The translations under genes and the position numbers were made by a program. Positions 13,993 to 20,353 of a stretch of 20,353 nucleotides of DNA are shown here, one piece after another. The notes below the pieces were generated by a model. The model searched no databases, was not told the origin of the DNA, and saw only the letters and a list, made by a program, of their open reading frames with translations. Source of the stretch: a virus; the IMG/VR virus record IMGVR_UViG_3300009422_000066, positions 1 through 20,353 of that record; one strand, written 5' to 3'. How positions within the stretch are numbered: the stretch's first letter is position 1; each line of letters opens with the position of its first letter.

Positions 13993-14616
13993 CTATATAA
14001 AAGCTCTGCCGCGTACTGTTAAAGCTGCACCAGCGTAGCCGTACCTGACCTGTCTCATAATTTCTGTCGATCTTTTCTCAAACAACATTTTGTTGCCTTG
14101 AGCTTGATTCATGTTAGACCAGATCTGATCAGGCATCATTTGCAGTCTATACAATGCGCCGTGGATTAGTGCCTCGCGATATTCCTTTCCTACGGTATCC
14201 GGTATGGAGGAAGACGTTGAGCTGGGCTTTAGCGAGTACAGAATTTTTAGCTTTTCACTTACGGCAGGAACAGGCGCTAAGAAGAACTCTTTATTATCTC
14301 TCTGAGAATATACTTTTGGCGTAGACTTCTCAGATCCATCACCAGTGATCTCTAGCAGGCGAGAGTATGAAACGGGGGTAAGTTTTTCTCTGTCTCTGTA
14401 AACATCAATAATATGATTTAACTCCGTGCCTACGGGTATGGTTAGCGCATACTCTGTTATTCCCGCAGTAATAATAACGTCCTCCGGCTCTGGCCGAAAA
14501 ACATCTGTGGCAATACAAAAATCAATAGCTGAATCCCTGACGGACCTTTCTAAAATAAAATCAGGAACGCCTTGAGCTTCTGCTCTAATATAGGGACTAA
14601 GATCTAAATATTTCAT
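13993..14616 (-). CDS. Head-tail adaptor-like protein (second copy)
   Basis: 207 aa from the ATG at 14616, 11 nt after the stop of the first adaptor gene; the Shine-Dalgarno is weak. Parts: GVPDFILERSVRDSAIDFC (about 16-34, the helical start typical of these connectors), a strand-rich middle with HIIDVYRDREKLTPVSYSRL, then KVYSQRDNKEFFLAPVP (about 101-117), and a helical C-terminus with YREALIHGALYRLQMMPDQ. It shares its layout with the preceding 229-aa gene: 'h-I-D-V-h-R', then 'F-h-h-x-P', then a helix. Expected to sit between portal and tail. Assignment by pattern and location. Confidence 0.65.
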   Translation of the reverse strand: MKYLDLSPYIRAEAQGVPDFILERSVRDSAIDFCIATDVFRPEPEDVIITAGITEYALTIPVGTELNHIIDVYRDREKLTPVSYSRLLEITGDGSEKSTPKVYSQRDNKEFFLAPVPAVSEKLKILYSLKPSSTSSSIPDTVGKEYREALIHGALYRLQMMPDQIWSNMNQAQGNKMLFEKRSTEIMRQVRYGYAGAALTVRGRAFI

Positions 14617-14627
14617 AGCTAGCGGCT

Positions 14628-15299
14628 CTAGGCGCTCCGGTTAGGTAGGATAGGAAGCGGGTCCATTGCCGAATCAGTTCTGGTTTTCATGCCTAGCGCA
14701 TTGGCAAAAGCAGAGTAATGCATCATCGCTCTCTCGCTGTTGCCGGCGTACTCGCTGTCTTTTTGATACGAGCGATACAAGATGAAATCGACAATACAGT
14801 TGCCATACACATCGTCTACAGAAATTGTTGTGGTATCGGTTGAAAAGTTGGTAATGACAACATCTGGCAAAGCAGCACTAATCACAATTTCAAGAGTCAT
14901 CGCGGTTGTCGCTTGCGGATACACATAAAAGTTTTTAGGGTCCGCAGAGTCGTAAATAAAATGCTCTACCTTCTTTATGGGGTCCGCAATACTGTTGTGC
15001 CAGTCCGGCAGGGTCTCATCTAATAGTCTTCGGTCTATCTGGGTTATTGACCGCCCACCAGCTTCATTTCTTATTACATCAACAAGTCGTAAAGCGGTGG
15101 AAGGCAAGCTCTGCTTGCTACCTGTGGCGCAAGTAAAAGATTGGTTGATGGTGTTGGCGTCAGGGCGATTAAGAACAACCTCTCGCTGCGCGTCATTAAA
15201 AAACTTTAGCAGCTCGGCATTCGGATAGCGGACATTGGCAGCATCTTGCAGTATGATGCTCGCCCTTCCAATAAGGTCTGTGACCTTAGTTGTTGCCAT
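14628..15299 (-). CDS. Head-tail adaptor protein (DUF6682-like)
   Basis: 223 aa starting MATTKVTDLIGRASIILQDA. I chose the ATG at 15299 because GGGAG lies 7 nt upstream; a TTG at 15317 has no such site. The first helix pair (DLIGRASIILQD, YPNAELLKFFNDAQREVVLN), LPSTALRLVDVIRNEAGGRS, VEHFIYDSADPKNFYVYPQA and the helical C-terminus are the order I remember for phage adaptor proteins of the DUF6682 type. These bind below the portal ring. It overlaps the previous gene's end by 14 nt, giving coupling. Good confidence in a connector role, less in the exact family name. Confidence 0.7.
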   Translation of the reverse strand: MATTKVTDLIGRASIILQDAANVRYPNAELLKFFNDAQREVVLNRPDANTINQSFTCATGSKQSLPSTALRLVDVIRNEAGGRSITQIDRRLLDETLPDWHNSIADPIKKVEHFIYDSADPKNFYVYPQATTAMTLEIVISAALPDVVITNFSTDTTTISVDDVYGNCIVDFILYRSYQKDSEYAGNSERAMMHYSAFANALGMKTRTDSAMDPLPILPNRSA

Positions 15300-15564
15300 C
15301 AGTCTGCTCCCACTCAATAATTAGCAAGTCAGGATGTTTGGCCCATATAGGGTCGTAAGCAAACTCGTTGCCCGTAATAATATTTCGGACCCGCTTCGGT
15401 ACTTGCTCTGGAGTAGCAGCGGTGTCTGTATCAACTCCAGAGGTTTTTAATCTTTCAAGCTGGTCATAGAGATCCGCGCAAGTCATTCTGCGGTCCAGCT
15501 GAACGCCGAAGTCTTTCTTGGCTTCAGCAAATATTTGGTCTTTCTTTGTTGGAGCGTCAATCAT
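15286..15564 (-). CDS. Small conserved head-region protein, unknown function
   Basis: 92 aa from the ATG at 15564 with only a weak GGATG upstream. The N-terminus is helical and charged (IFAEAKKDFGVQLDRRMTCA, then DLYDQLERLK). A Thr/Asp/Ala linker follows (about 42-54). The end reads VPKRVRNIITGNEFAYDPIW and then an acidic tail. Such short proteins with a helical head and an 'h-R-N-h-x-T-G-x-x-F-x-Y' end lie after the coat gene in many podoviruses. A head decoration or completion role would fit, but I do not recognise a named family. It is the first gene after the probable terminator. Confidence 0.6.
   Translation of the reverse strand: MIDAPTKKDQIFAEAKKDFGVQLDRRMTCADLYDQLERLKTSGVDTDTAATPEQVPKRVRNIITGNEFAYDPIWAKHPDLLIIEWEQTDGNN
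15307..15311 (-). promoter_or_regulatory. Shine-Dalgarno GGGAG deciding the adaptor start at 15299
   Basis: GGGAG, CAGACTG, ATG on the minus strand, within the end of the preceding gene. It supports the ATG at 15299 over the TTG at 15317. Confidence 0.55.
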
Positions 15565-15592
15565 AGTGCATCCAGTTATTCTGATAATAAGA

Positions 15593-15612
15593 GGGGGAGG
15601 TTGCCCTCCCCC
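15593..15612 (-). terminator. Hairpin terminator after the major capsid gene
   Basis: The minus strand reads GGGGGAGG, GCAA, CCTCCCCC: a perfect 8-bp G+C-rich stem with a GNRA-type tetraloop, followed by TCTTATTATC. The T tract is interrupted, so termination may be partial. The site, directly after the coat gene and before the tail genes, is where podoviruses often reduce transcription. Confidence 0.6.
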
Positions 15613-15623
15613 GCTTAACGATT

Positions 15624-15638
15624 GGACTTATTAAGTCC
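15624..15638. repeat. Palindrome over the major capsid stop codon
   Basis: GGACTTA, T, TAAGTCC: perfect 7-nt arms around one base, covering the capsid TAA stop. As RNA it would fold into a short hairpin just before the terminator stem. Confidence 0.5.
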
Positions 15639-16503
15639 ACTTACCGATCACAAGCGCGTCAGGCACTACGACTTTGGAGCCGTAAACCTTCAGGCCACGA
15701 ATGCCGTCACCAAAGGTGCTTTCCAGTCGCACAGTCTCAGTGTTAGTAAACTGAGAAGCGAAACAGGTCGCCTTGGGGTGACCCGCCATAACGTGTGTAT
15801 AGCCGGCGTCTGCACCAGATGCTGGCGTATACAGCATGTTGCTGCTGAAGACTTTAAAGCGGTCAACCACACCAACCTGACCATTACGCAGTGGCGATGT
15901 GCCATCACCTGTCAGGTAAGCCTGTCGGAGTTCAGACAGCTTGAGCAGCGAAATAAACTCAGGCGAAAGAACGATGAATCGCCCTTCTTCTGGAATATTC
16001 AGCTCATCAAGCGCTTGACCCATGCTCAGAATCGAGGCGAGTATGCTGCCTGAAGTTTGAGTAGCCTGCGCCTGAATAGTCGTAGCACCAGTCACTATGC
16101 TAGATAGGACTTGAGTCTCAACAGCAATACGCATTTGCTCAGCAGCATCACCAGATGCGGCAGCAAGCATGTCGATATCACCTTGAGCTTTCAGGATGTC
16201 ATCGACTTTAAAAGCGTAGCTTTTAGCCTGATCAATGTTCAGCTCGACTGTGCTGGTAGTCAGGTTTGAATAGCTGACAGTACCAGTATAGTCGGCAACT
16301 GAGACAGTGGGGACAGTACGGATGTGTACCTTGTCGCCCTGACCAGAGATTTCGCCTTCGTAGTCGGTGTTAGAAATAGCAGGAAGAACCGAAGATTTAT
16401 AAAACTTCGCCTGCAACATTTTTGAAAAGACTTCGGGTATGAAGCCACCTTGGTTGGCCGCGTAAGTAAACGCTGCGCCCGATCCATTTGCACCAATAGC
16501 CAT
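15631..16503 (-). CDS. Major capsid protein
   Basis: 290 aa, MAIGANGSGAAFTYAANQGG onward, with AAAGGT about 9 nt before the ATG at 16503. The N-terminal part (GGFIPEVFSKMLQAKFYKSS then VLPAISNTDYEGEI...GDKVHIRTVPTV) and the helix region (YAFKVDDILKAQGDIDML, DAAEQMRIAVETQVLSSI) are the signature of a widespread HK97-fold coat family in podoviruses. The C-terminal half holds FIVLSPEFISLLKLSEL and DRFKVFSSNML, then FASQFTNTETVRLE and a final VYGSKVVVPDALVIGKW. The order scaffold, coat, adaptors is canonical. Many copies form the icosahedral shell. Confidence 0.88.
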   Translation of the reverse strand: MAIGANGSGAAFTYAANQGGFIPEVFSKMLQAKFYKSSVLPAISNTDYEGEISGQGDKVHIRTVPTVSVADYTGTVSYSNLTTSTVELNIDQAKSYAFKVDDILKAQGDIDMLAAASGDAAEQMRIAVETQVLSSIVTGATTIQAQATQTSGSILASILSMGQALDELNIPEEGRFIVLSPEFISLLKLSELRQAYLTGDGTSPLRNGQVGVVDRFKVFSSNMLYTPASGADAGYTHVMAGHPKATCFASQFTNTETVRLESTFGDGIRGLKVYGSKVVVPDALVIGKWT

Positions 16504-16528
16504 GATAAATTACCTTTCTGACAATAGT

Positions 16529-17425
16529 TTATTGCCGGATGTCTCCTTGGTTCATGGCCGCCAAAATTGCATCTTGATTTTTTTCAAAATCAGTATTAGA
16601 CATTCTGGTAATATCCGCCACGGTCCAAGTTTGTTTTCCGGAACCTGTATTGGGTTTTCTGGATTTAGGGAGCTTCGGCTCTGCCGCTGCCCTTCCTTTT
16701 GCCAGTACCCTCTCTTGCGCCGTAGGTTGAGCATAACCACTGTCCACTTTGAACTTCGTCAAAACTGCAATGACATCGTTGCTAGAGCCGGACTCTACCC
16801 ATTGATGTACTTGCCCATTTTGCTGCTCCATCCAATCGTCCCAGTCTCCCGTCCCGACAATAGCGTCTAGGTCTGGGTGGGACTCTCGTATGAGATCCAT
16901 GTGAGCCGCTTGCGCTGTACGCTGGGCTTCTTCATGCCTCATCTGATGAAGTTGTTCTAATGCACCTGTAGCTTCTGCCACCTTTGCTTGCGTCCTTTCC
17001 ATCTCATCAAGTATAGGAGCCGCAAGATCGGGGTATTCTTCCCTCACTTGTTTAAGCGCCTGTACATCGACATCTTTTTCTGCAAGCTGATTCTTCAAAT
17101 TTCCCAGCTCAGCCATGATCTGCTCGTTTTGCCTTCGCAGTTCTTTAGCCTCAGTGGTTGCCTGAGTCATCTTCCGTTGAGCATTCCTGTAGCGGTCATC
17201 GGCCTTTTTTTGCGCCAACTCCTCTTCCGACACATCGCCGCCTGTATCTTCTAAGGGAATCTCTTGCTCAGATTCAGCCGTATCCGCAGATTCTTTGGGG
17301 GCTGTTGATTTGCGAGTTCGGGCTTCTGTCGGTGTGTCCCCTTCGGGTTCCGCTGGAATGCCTCTTGCTTCGCGCATCATCTCTTGAGCTTCCGCTTCAA
17401 GTGCTTCTGGATCTACTTTTGCCAT
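16529..17425 (-). CDS. Capsid scaffolding protein
   Basis: 298 aa from the ATG at 17425, with AAGGAA about 8 nt upstream. Strongly charged and low in hydrophobics. Residues 1-75 are acidic and disordered (Glu, Thr, Ala, Pro-rich). About 75-175 form a long coiled coil (ELRRQNEQIMAELGNLKNQL, then AEKDVDVQALKQVREE). The middle holds SHPDLDAIVGTGDWDDWM. The C-terminus is basic (KLPKSRKPNTGSGKQTWTV) and then helical. Acidic coiled-coil body plus basic end, immediately before the coat gene, is the hallmark of scaffolding proteins, where the basic helix contacts coat subunits. It guides procapsid assembly and leaves before DNA packaging. Confidence 0.82.
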   Translation of the reverse strand: MAKVDPEALEAEAQEMMREARGIPAEPEGDTPTEARTRKSTAPKESADTAESEQEIPLEDTGGDVSEEELAQKKADDRYRNAQRKMTQATTEAKELRRQNEQIMAELGNLKNQLAEKDVDVQALKQVREEYPDLAAPILDEMERTQAKVAEATGALEQLHQMRHEEAQRTAQAAHMDLIRESHPDLDAIVGTGDWDDWMEQQNGQVHQWVESGSSNDVIAVLTKFKVDSGYAQPTAQERVLAKGRAAAEPKLPKSRKPNTGSGKQTWTVADITRMSNTDFEKNQDAILAAMNQGDIRQ

Positions 17426-17452
17426 ACTACGGTTCCTTTTTGGGGGTGTCCG

Positions 17453-17659
17453 TTATTCAATACTGTGAGTTCGCTTTGGCGCTCTCTCAGCATCAAGAAC
17501 CGCAGATGCGGTTTTAGTTAGCCCCAGCATTTTGCGTAGCTCGTAAGCCCGCCCCTGCTGGTAGCGAAATTGTTTCTCGTCTGCCGCCTCTAGTTTTTCG
17601 AGAGCGTCAGATAGGTCGGCCTCCAGAAGGTGGACCAGATGGGGCCATTCCTCCGTCAT
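17453..17659 (-). CDS. Small 68-aa protein overlapping the portal gene end
   Basis: From the ATG at 17659, with AAGGTG about 7 nt upstream; the gene overlaps the last 53 nt of the portal gene in another frame. It reads MTEEWPHLVHLLEADLSDAL and then a charged helical run (KLEAADEKQFRYQQGRAYEL, RKMLGL). The tail is basic. A longer frame upstream of this ATG is only the portal shadow. No family is recognised; its helical, charged character and position between portal and scaffold suggest a head-assembly accessory. The gap to the scaffold gene is 27 nt. Confidence 0.65.
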   Translation of the reverse strand: MTEEWPHLVHLLEADLSDALEKLEAADEKQFRYQQGRAYELRKMLGLTKTASAVLDAERAPKRTHSIE

Positions 17660-19622
17660 TGACAGCACCTTGATCGCTCTGGCTTGCTTGGGCGAGCATG
17701 CTTTGTTGCTGTAGAAGTGCTTGCTGTTCGGCACGGATCTGATCCTCCGTCTTAATAACTTTTTCAGCATCAATCTCCATGCTCGCAGCGATGTCGCGCA
17801 AAAGCTTAGCGCGGTCAACGAGTCCTGCATCCATAGGGTTTGAGACCAGCGAAAGGAATTGTAATAAGCGCTGGCTTTGCACTTCTTTTTGAATAAGAGC
17901 AGTGCTTCCGCGAGCCACAATTTTCAAATCGCCTTTGGCTCGCTCGTTCGTTCCAAACTCCATATTAAAGTGGAACAATGATTCAATCATAGGGCGTATA
18001 AGGAAATCGTCAATATTTTTTATTGTGCTTTTAAGCGCCACGTTAGCAGCGCCCATCAACATAGACATACCTGTCGCTGTTTTATTTAAACCTTGCGACT
18101 GCTCGCCGTGCGTGTACGAAGGTAGAGATGTCGTTTCATCGGCAAACCGGCGAAAAATTTCAATGATTTGATTAAGGCCATTTGCGTTGGCGGTTGGCTG
18201 GTAGTATCGAACAGCCGGCATCGATCCATCACCACCAGAGCGCAGGAATACTCGCCAAGGATGAAGGTCTGTAGGATCTTCCCCTGCCGCGAGCAAATCA
18301 GTATTCACTTCTACCATTGGCCCAGAAGACAGGGCCATGTTGTCTAGCCAGATTCGGGTGGCAGCGTTCATCGTTTGCTGCGAATCACGCATCATCCTCG
18401 GCACACCTATGCCCCAAAATTGATGGGGGGTACGCTCGTAAGGAAAAATTTGGTACGGAATGCGGTATCCCTTTACCGCATTGAGCGAGGCTTTAATCAC
18501 CTTAGTTCCTGTGAGCCAGATGTTCGCATCAAACTCCTCGGACGGGTCGGAGCCTTCAGGAAGCTCAACGCCAGCGTCCATGAGGTCATAGCCATCGATG
18601 GAACCCCAGTATTCTAAAAGCTCGTAGCGGTGAGAGCTTTGATGTTGGTTAATGCCGGCAATATGCCGCCGTGTGCGCTCATGATTTTCTTCTGTGTGAT
18701 TCCCCTTGCGATTGTCTTTCAAGACAGACAGGATCATCTCGGTATCAAAAGAAGGAAGATCGGCCAAGTCTCTTAGCTGGCGGCGAGTAAGTATATGGCG
18801 GCGGAACAGCCCATCACAGTCTTCCAGTGTCGTGCAGTATGGATCTGGATACAGGTCAAAAATTGACACCGACTCAATTTCTGGGCGGACCTGTTCTTCC
18901 ACGCTCATTTGATAGCTTTCGTTGCCAAGATCGTCAGTGGCTAAAGAGTACGCCTTACTGGCTTCAATCTTAACCGTTCCACTTTTGATTGCGCCACTGC
19001 CATAAATACAGGCTTCCAGCATCGCCTCTTTTAATTTTTGATCCGCGTTTTGCTCAAGCAACTGGTCAGTAATGTCCGTCTGCATTTCTTTTGCTGCAAG
19101 CGCTGCCCAATCTTCCTCTTGCTGGCGTAGCCCTTTTTCAATGCGCTCTTCGTTTTCTAAAAAAACCTGTTGAATAACCTCCGGTGGCTGGCCTTGAGCC
19201 ATTGCCATGATGTTTTGCACCAAGTTTTGCTGCATTTGCATGCGTTTTCGCGGGTTTATGGTGGGTCTGGGGGTGGGCTTTATAGAGAAAAACTGGTCAG
19301 AAGTTTGAAACAAAAGGTCAACAATACGGCTATATGCCGCCATTACCTTAGTTCTGGTGAGTCCAACAAAGACTTTGCTGCGCTGTCCGGCTCCGCCGTT
19401 AAGCCTAGCAAGGATTTCAGGGCTGTACTGTCCGGAGAATTGACGGAGATCGTCTATCCATTCATCTTCAGTGTCTCTGCGGGCGTCTTTAAATTCATCA
19501 AACATCAAGCGCAGGCGATTGCCAATATTGGTTAGCTCGACATCTTGCTGCCCATCAGGGTTCTCAACGTCTATTCCTTCGTTGCCTTCAAATTCCTGAT
19601 CGTCTTCAAAATCTTCTTCCAT
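17607..19622 (-). CDS. Portal protein
   Basis: 671 aa, with the ATG at 19622 overlapping the terminase TGA by 1 nt (TGATG), so translation is probably coupled. The N-terminus is acidic (MEEDFEDDQEFEGNEGIDVE). Parts typical of portals of podoviruses follow: WIDDLRQFSGQYSPEIL, KVFVGLTRTKVMAAYSRIVD, then LLFQTSDQFFSIKPTP. Later come YGSGAIKSGTVK, FDLYPDPYC, the PYQIFPYERTPHQFWGIGVP segment and LNKTATGMSMLMGAAN (about 535-550). The C-terminus is helical and Gln-rich (EQQALLQQQSMLAQASQSDQ), suiting a barrel. It forms the dodecameric ring for DNA entry and exit at the capsid vertex and docks terminase. Confidence 0.88.
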   Translation of the reverse strand: MEEDFEDDQEFEGNEGIDVENPDGQQDVELTNIGNRLRLMFDEFKDARRDTEDEWIDDLRQFSGQYSPEILARLNGGAGQRSKVFVGLTRTKVMAAYSRIVDLLFQTSDQFFSIKPTPRPTINPRKRMQMQQNLVQNIMAMAQGQPPEVIQQVFLENEERIEKGLRQQEEDWAALAAKEMQTDITDQLLEQNADQKLKEAMLEACIYGSGAIKSGTVKIEASKAYSLATDDLGNESYQMSVEEQVRPEIESVSIFDLYPDPYCTTLEDCDGLFRRHILTRRQLRDLADLPSFDTEMILSVLKDNRKGNHTEENHERTRRHIAGINQHQSSHRYELLEYWGSIDGYDLMDAGVELPEGSDPSEEFDANIWLTGTKVIKASLNAVKGYRIPYQIFPYERTPHQFWGIGVPRMMRDSQQTMNAATRIWLDNMALSSGPMVEVNTDLLAAGEDPTDLHPWRVFLRSGGDGSMPAVRYYQPTANANGLNQIIEIFRRFADETTSLPSYTHGEQSQGLNKTATGMSMLMGAANVALKSTIKNIDDFLIRPMIESLFHFNMEFGTNERAKGDLKIVARGSTALIQKEVQSQRLLQFLSLVSNPMDAGLVDRAKLLRDIAASMEIDAEKVIKTEDQIRAEQQALLQQQSMLAQASQSDQGAVNDGGMAPSGPPSGGRPI

Positions 19623-20353
19623 CAGTAGCCCACCACGGTATCAACAGCTTCAAAGCGGCGAGGAGCCAAAAGTCTCTTGGGTCGCGGCATAGTTGCCAGT
19701 CCGTGGAGTGCGATAGCAAAAGCCATCACTCTGTCATCATAGCAGCCAGATTGAGCATTGGTAGCCCCCTTTTCATTTATGACATATGTCCGCAGTTCGC
19801 GAATTAAATGAACGTCTGCAACTCCCGCATCTCGCTGGCGAATGAGGGCCGCAAGGTTGTCAATAATTAGCGGTTTGGTTTTACTGGTCGTTAAGAAACC
19901 TCCGCGCTTCGTCATCTTGTCTCCATAGGCTCCGTCTACACTGCTCTCGACAAACATAGACGGATAGCTGATCTCTTGCAGTCTTCTCAGTGTGGTCAAA
20001 CCGTGATTGTTTCTTTCAACAACCATGTAAGCGCCGTTGTAACGCTGGCCCAGTTGAGACAGAATTTCGCCAAACTCCCAAGGGTCTACATGCCCGTGAT
20101 AGCAAGCGACTTGCCTGCCCCTAGCATCCAGCACTTGAGCGCAAGAGTAGTCGCCGTGAGATAAGCCTTCGGCAATGTCAGCGCCAATCACATAGGACTC
20201 GTTGTCCATTGGGCGATGCCATTCTCTGTAGGGTCCAGAATCTCTTTCGTAAAGTTGCGACTCGGATAGCTCGCCAATAAAGTCTGGCGTATAGCACTCT
20301 TCTTCCGCCGCTGACAACACGTTGTCTTCCACAAAGCATCGGCCAGATGTCAG
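19622..20353 (-). CDS. Large terminase subunit, C-terminal nuclease domain (cut by the right edge)
   Basis: 243 codons are present and the frame is open to the right edge (first codons L-T-S-G-R-C-F), so the N-terminal ATPase part lies outside. The visible part is the RNase H-like nuclease: VIGADIAEGLSHGDYS with the first Asp (about residue 59 from the edge), VVERNNHGLTTL with Glu (about 113), GGFLTTSKTKPLIIDNL, and GCYDDRVMAFAIALHG with the last acidic pair (about 206-207). This is the Terminase_6C type of arrangement. It cuts concatemeric DNA and works with the portal encoded next. A GTG at 20332 is an in-frame internal codon, not the start. Confidence 0.88.
   Translation of the reverse strand: MTSGRCFVEDNVLSAAEEECYTPDFIGELSESQLYERDSGPYREWHRPMDNESYVIGADIAEGLSHGDYSCAQVLDARGRQVACYHGHVDPWEFGEILSQLGQRYNGAYMVVERNNHGLTTLRRLQEISYPSMFVESSVDGAYGDKMTKRGGFLTTSKTKPLIIDNLAALIRQRDAGVADVHLIRELRTYVINEKGATNAQSGCYDDRVMAFAIALHGLATMPRPKRLLAPRRFEAVDTVVGY

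Noticed and set aside
17660-17920. N-terminal extension of the small protein after the portal (frame open from 17920)
   Set aside because: The extension lies wholly in the portal coding region in a different frame and is basic and Trp/Cys-rich; the ATG at 17659 has its own Shine-Dalgarno.

Overview
The window is a continuous stretch of a tailed double-stranded DNA phage (or prophage) genome: the virion morphogenesis module. Every gene I support is on the minus strand, so transcription runs from the right edge to the left. Genes are packed with 1-8 nt overlaps or gaps of a few bases. Many have good Shine-Dalgarno sites, so this is probably one long late operon. I see no tRNA, rRNA, transposase, integrase or CRISPR array. 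Base composition looks even, at roughly half G+C by eye. The protein families resemble those of short-tailed (podovirus-like) phages of aquatic Proteobacteria; that host assignment is inference.

Right to left (transcription order): the C-terminal nuclease part of the large terminase enters from the right edge (19622-20353). It is followed by the portal protein, a small protein overlapping the portal end, the scaffolding protein and the major capsid protein (15631-16503). A strong hairpin, probably a partial terminator, follows the capsid gene. Next come a small conserved head-region protein, two related head-tail adaptor proteins, a BppU-N-like domain protein, two small tail proteins and a 1014-residue tail fibre/spike. 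This fibre carries two tandem SGNH-type esterase domains, which is the most striking feature of the window.

Downstream is a run of three small membrane proteins (97 aa unknown, DUF6127-like, and a gene-transfer-agent-type holin), i.e. a lysis-like cassette with no recognisable endolysin, and then a DUF6447-like protein. These are followed by a 556-aa beta-propeller-like structural protein, a J-like central fibre with FN3 and DUF1983-like domains, and two small unknown proteins.

The left third (1-4081) looks like the internal virion/ejection module of T7-like podoviruses. It holds a gp13-like GNAT-fold protein, two proteins sharing an F-x-P-L-E-N motif, a protein with an Ala/Gly/Thr tandem repeat and a hydrophobic C-terminus, a 539-aa coiled-coil protein, and the start of another protein running off the left edge (1-201). 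A candidate sigma70-like promoter sits in the only sizeable gap (4082-4240), just before this module.

Working model: terminase, portal, scaffold and coat build and fill the head; the adaptors and propeller protein close it; the esterase fibre and J-like protein bind and modify the host surface; the internal proteins assist DNA entry; the membrane proteins time lysis. Family names come from remembered motif patterns, without database searches.
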